The notes beneath the pieces were generated by a model. It saw nothing but the letters and a program-made list of their open reading frames with translations. It had not been told where the DNA came from and did no database searches. A program made the position numbers and the translations under genes. Shown here one piece after another: positions 62,076 through 64,000 of a DNA stretch of 64,000 bases. This DNA is from Sanguibacter inulinus. Its GTDB lineage: Bacteria; Actinomycetota; Actinomycetes; Actinomycetales; Cellulomonadaceae. Every line of letters starts with the position of its first letter. Within the stretch, counting starts at the first letter, position 1. Location: positions 1-64,000 of the forward strand of contig NZ_JACBYE010000015.1 of the NCBI RefSeq assembly GCF_013415325.1. The letters run 5' to 3'.

Positions 62076-62124
62076 CGGGCTGCGTCCTTCTCTGATCTGA
62101 TGGAACAGGGACGGACGCAGCCCG
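62076..62124 (+). promoter_or_regulatory. Long inverted repeat in the tkt-tal gap
   Basis: A perfect 12-bp stem (CGGGCTGCGTCC with GGACGCAGCCCG) encloses a 25-nt loop containing TCTGATCTGATGG. It may be a terminator, an attenuator or a regulator site. It is followed by 102 nt without any T on the coding strand (62134-62235). Confidence 0.5.
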
Positions 62125-62243
62125 TCGTCGTCTGCCCAGCGCGACCGCACGACCAGCACCACCACACGACGAGCACCACCCGCAGCGCGAGCACACAGCA
62201 CCCGCCGCAGCAGCACCCAGCAGCACGAGGAGAGGTCCACACC

Positions 62244-63380
62244 GTGACAGAGAACGGCAGCACTCCCACCCAGTCCGAGGCCACGACCCGACTCAGCGCA
62301 GAGGGGGTCGCCATCTGGCTCGACGACCTCTCCCGCGAGCGGATCACGACAGGCAACCTCGCCGACCTCGTCGCCACCCGCGACGTCGTGGGCGTCACCA
62401 CCAACCCGACGATCTTCGCGAGCGCGCTCTCTCAGGGGCAGAGCTACGACGAGCAGCTCACGGAGATCGCCGCGCAGGGCACCGACCTGGACGATGCCGT
62501 CTGGGAGATCACCACCCGCGACGTCCGCGACGCCTGCGACGTCCTGCGACCCGTCTACGACCGCTCGGGCGGCGTCGACGGCCGCGTGTCGATCGAGGTC
62601 GACCCGCGCATGGCGCAGGACCCCGACGCGACAGGCAGGCTCGCCGAGCGCCTGTGGTCGACCGTGGACCGCCCGAACCTGTTCATCAAGATCCCCGCGA
62701 CCGAGAAGGGTCTCTCCGCGATCACCGCGGCGATCGCCCAGGGCATCAGCGTCAACGTCACGCTGATCTTCTCCCTCGAGCGCTACTCCGCGGTCATCGA
62801 CGCGTACCTCACAGGCCTCGAGCAGGCGCTCGAGGCAGGCCGCGACGTCTCCGACCTCGCGTCGGTCGCGTCCTTCTTCGTCTCGCGCGTCGACGGGTCT
62901 GTCGACAAGCAGCTCGAAGAGATCGGCTCCGACGAGGCCAAGAGCCTCCTCGGCAAGGTCGCGATCGCCAACGCCCGCCTCGCCTACGAGATCCACCGCG
63001 AGACGCTCGCCTCCGACCGCTGGAAGGCGCTCGAGGCACGCGGCGCACGTCCGCAGCGCCCGCTCTGGGCCTCGACGGGAGTCAAGAACCCCGACTACCC
63101 CGACACGCTCTACGTCACCGAGCTCGTCGCACCGGGCGTGGTCAACACCATGCCCGAGAAGACCCTCCAGGCCGTCGCCGACCACGGCGAGATCACCGGC
63201 GACACGATCACCGGGACCTACGACGAGGCGCGTGCGACGCTCGACACGTTCGCGCGTCTCGGCGGTGACCTCGCCGAGGTGACACGTAACCTCGAAGAAG
63301 ACGGCCTGCAGAAGTTCGAGGCCAGCTGGGACGAGCTGCTCCAGACAGTCCGCGACGGACTCTCCGGGGCCTCCTCCTGA
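62244..63380 (+). CDS. tal: Transaldolase
   Basis: 378 aa, the size of the long actinobacterial transaldolases. [13 protein letters not shown] (about 48), [25 protein letters not shown] with the Schiff-base Lys, [24 protein letters not shown], and [23 protein letters not shown] start with GAGGAGAGG just upstream. Follows tkt and precedes zwf. Confidence 0.96.
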   Translation: MTENGSTPTQSEATTRLSAEGVAIWLDDLSRERITTGNLADLVATRDVVGVTTNPTIFASALSQGQSYDEQLTEIAAQGTDLDDAVWEITTRDVRDACDVLRPVYDRSGGVDGRVSIEVDPRMAQDPDATGRLAERLWSTVDRPNLFIKIPATEKGLSAITAAIAQGISVNVTLIFSLERYSAVIDAYLTGLEQALEAGRDVSDLASVASFFVSRVDGSVDKQLEEIGSDEAKSLLGKVAIANARLAYEIHRETLASDRWKALEARGARPQRPLWASTGVKNPDYPDTLYVTELVAPGVVNTMPEKTLQAVADHGEITGDTITGTYDEARATLDTFARLGGDLAEVTRNLEEDGLQKFEASWDELLQTVRDGLSGASS

Positions 63381-63418
63381 GACACCCAGGACTCAGGTCC
63401 TAGAGTCCTGCTAGACAT

Positions 63419-63451
63419 GACTGGTCTGCGGCGCAGCGTCGCAGACCAGTC
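63419..63451 (+). terminator. Terminator-like hairpin after tal
   Basis: A perfect 12-bp stem (GACTGGTCTGCG with CGCAGACCAGTC) and a 9-nt loop, 38 bp after the tal stop. A smaller 7-bp hairpin (63388-63409) precedes it. Confidence 0.7.
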
Positions 63452-63516
63452 GTTCGACACGTCAGACAGACAAGTCAGACCGTGGGCGTGACCTGGACAG
63501 GCCACACCCGGAGAAG

Positions 63517-64000
63517 ATGGTGGCGCCCGTGAGACCCGCAAAGATCGAAGCCGACTCCAACCCGCTGCGCGATGCGCGCGACCTGCGCCTGCCGCGCATC
63601 GCCGGACCGTCCGGTCTCGTGATCTTCGGCGTGACCGGAGACCTCGCCCGCAAGAAGCTCATGCCGGCCGTCTACGACCTCGCCAACCGTGGCCTGCTGC
63701 CCCCAGGCTTCGCGCTCACGGGCTTCGCCCGGCGCGACTGGGAGGACCAGGACTTCGCGAAGGTCGTCCACGACGCCGTCAAGGAGCACGCCCGCACGCC
63801 CTTCCGTGAAGACGTCTGGAACCAGCTCGCCGAGGGCATCCGCTTCGTCCAGGGCTCCTTCGACGACGACGAGGCCTTCGAGCGCCTCAGCCAGACCGTC
63901 GCCGAGCTCGACGAGGAGCGCGGCACCAAGGGGAACCACGCGTTCTACCTCTCCGTGCCGCCGAGCGCCTTCCCCGTCGTCTGCCGCCAGCTCGCCCGCT
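63517..64000 (+). CDS. zwf: Glucose-6-phosphate 1-dehydrogenase (5' part, cut by window end)
   Basis: 161 codons present. After a short N-terminal stretch the NADP-binding strand-turn is SGLVIFGVTGDLARKKLMPA, a definite G6PD signature (GxxGDLA). LPPGFALTGFARRDW, FVQGSFDDDEAFERL and HAFYLSVPPSAFP follow in the expected order. Three in-frame starts exist (ATG 63517, GTG 63520, GTG 63529); GGAG at 63510-63513 is best spaced for GTG 63520. Third pentose-phosphate gene in the row after tkt and tal. Confidence 0.94.
   Translation, partial: MVAPVRPAKIEADSNPLRDARDLRLPRIAGPSGLVIFGVTGDLARKKLMPAVYDLANRGLLPPGFALTGFARRDWEDQDFAKVVHDAVKEHARTPFREDVWNQLAEGIRFVQGSFDDDEAFERLSQTVAELDEERGTKGNHAFYLSVPPSAFPVVCRQLAR

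Noticed and set aside
59632-62226. 864-codon minus-strand frame opposite transketolase
   Set aside because: Antisense shadow of tkt; the plus strand carries full transketolase motifs.

Overview
The window reads as chromosomal DNA of a high-GC Gram-positive actinobacterium. I infer Micrococcales, close to Cellulomonadaceae/Sanguibacteraceae, from several features: strong GC bias at third codon positions, many GTG starts, an F420-dependent luciferase-like oxidoreductase, an LAXTG-anchored surface protein, large ATP-binding LuxR and actinobacterial TetR/LacI regulators, plant-polysaccharide glycosidases, and the conserved block xerD-parA-scpA-scpB-rluB-aroH-cmk-plsC-der. Genus is an inference; no rRNA is present. 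At least a dozen genes start 6-7 nt after a TANNNT-like -10 box, as expected for leaderless transcripts, and I used this to choose several starts.

Layout. 0-11.3 kb: accessory metabolism and regulation (GNAT, F420 oxidoreductase, a LAL-type LuxR regulator, an LAXTG surface protein, barstar-like inhibitor, epimerase, zinc alcohol dehydrogenase, a TetR repressor with a divergent small membrane gene and two operator copies, an NmrA-like reductase). 11.4-16.8 kb: a rhamnoside-use locus (LacI-operator promoter, MFS transporter, GH78 alpha-L-rhamnosidase, LacI repressor). 17-31.5 kb: TetR regulators with their operators, an SGNH hydrolase, a GH3 beta-glucosidase with inverted domain order, a GAD-like/DUF1851 immunity-type protein, an SDR-acyltransferase pair, a lipoprotein, a quinone reductase, a 13-copy heptamer repeat and a two-component system. 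31.6-35.1 kb: a phospholipid set (PAP2 phosphatase facing an operon of CDP-alcohol phosphatidyltransferase, CdsA-like cytidylyltransferase and PlsC-like acyltransferase). 35.2-43.3 kb: ankyrin protein, cupin, a UvrA2-type ABC protein, DJ-1/PfpI protein, LysR and XRE regulators, SDR.

43.9-48.1 kb is visibly AT-richer and ends beside a tRNA-Pro(GGG) gene. It carries only orphan genes: a HEPN-like protein with an internally duplicated N-terminal module, a two-gene operon of a soluble protein plus a four-helix membrane protein, and unknowns. It is the best candidate here for a horizontally acquired, possibly anti-phage, undescribed system, although no integrase or attachment repeat is visible.

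48.2-64 kb returns to very high GC and housekeeping genes: UDP-glucose pyrophosphorylase; der, plsC, cmk and aroH (translationally coupled in part); rluB, scpB, scpA and parA; xerD and ctaB; then, on the other strand, the pentose-phosphate genes tkt, tal and the start of zwf, which runs off the window. Rho-independent terminators or terminator-like hairpins separate most transcription units.
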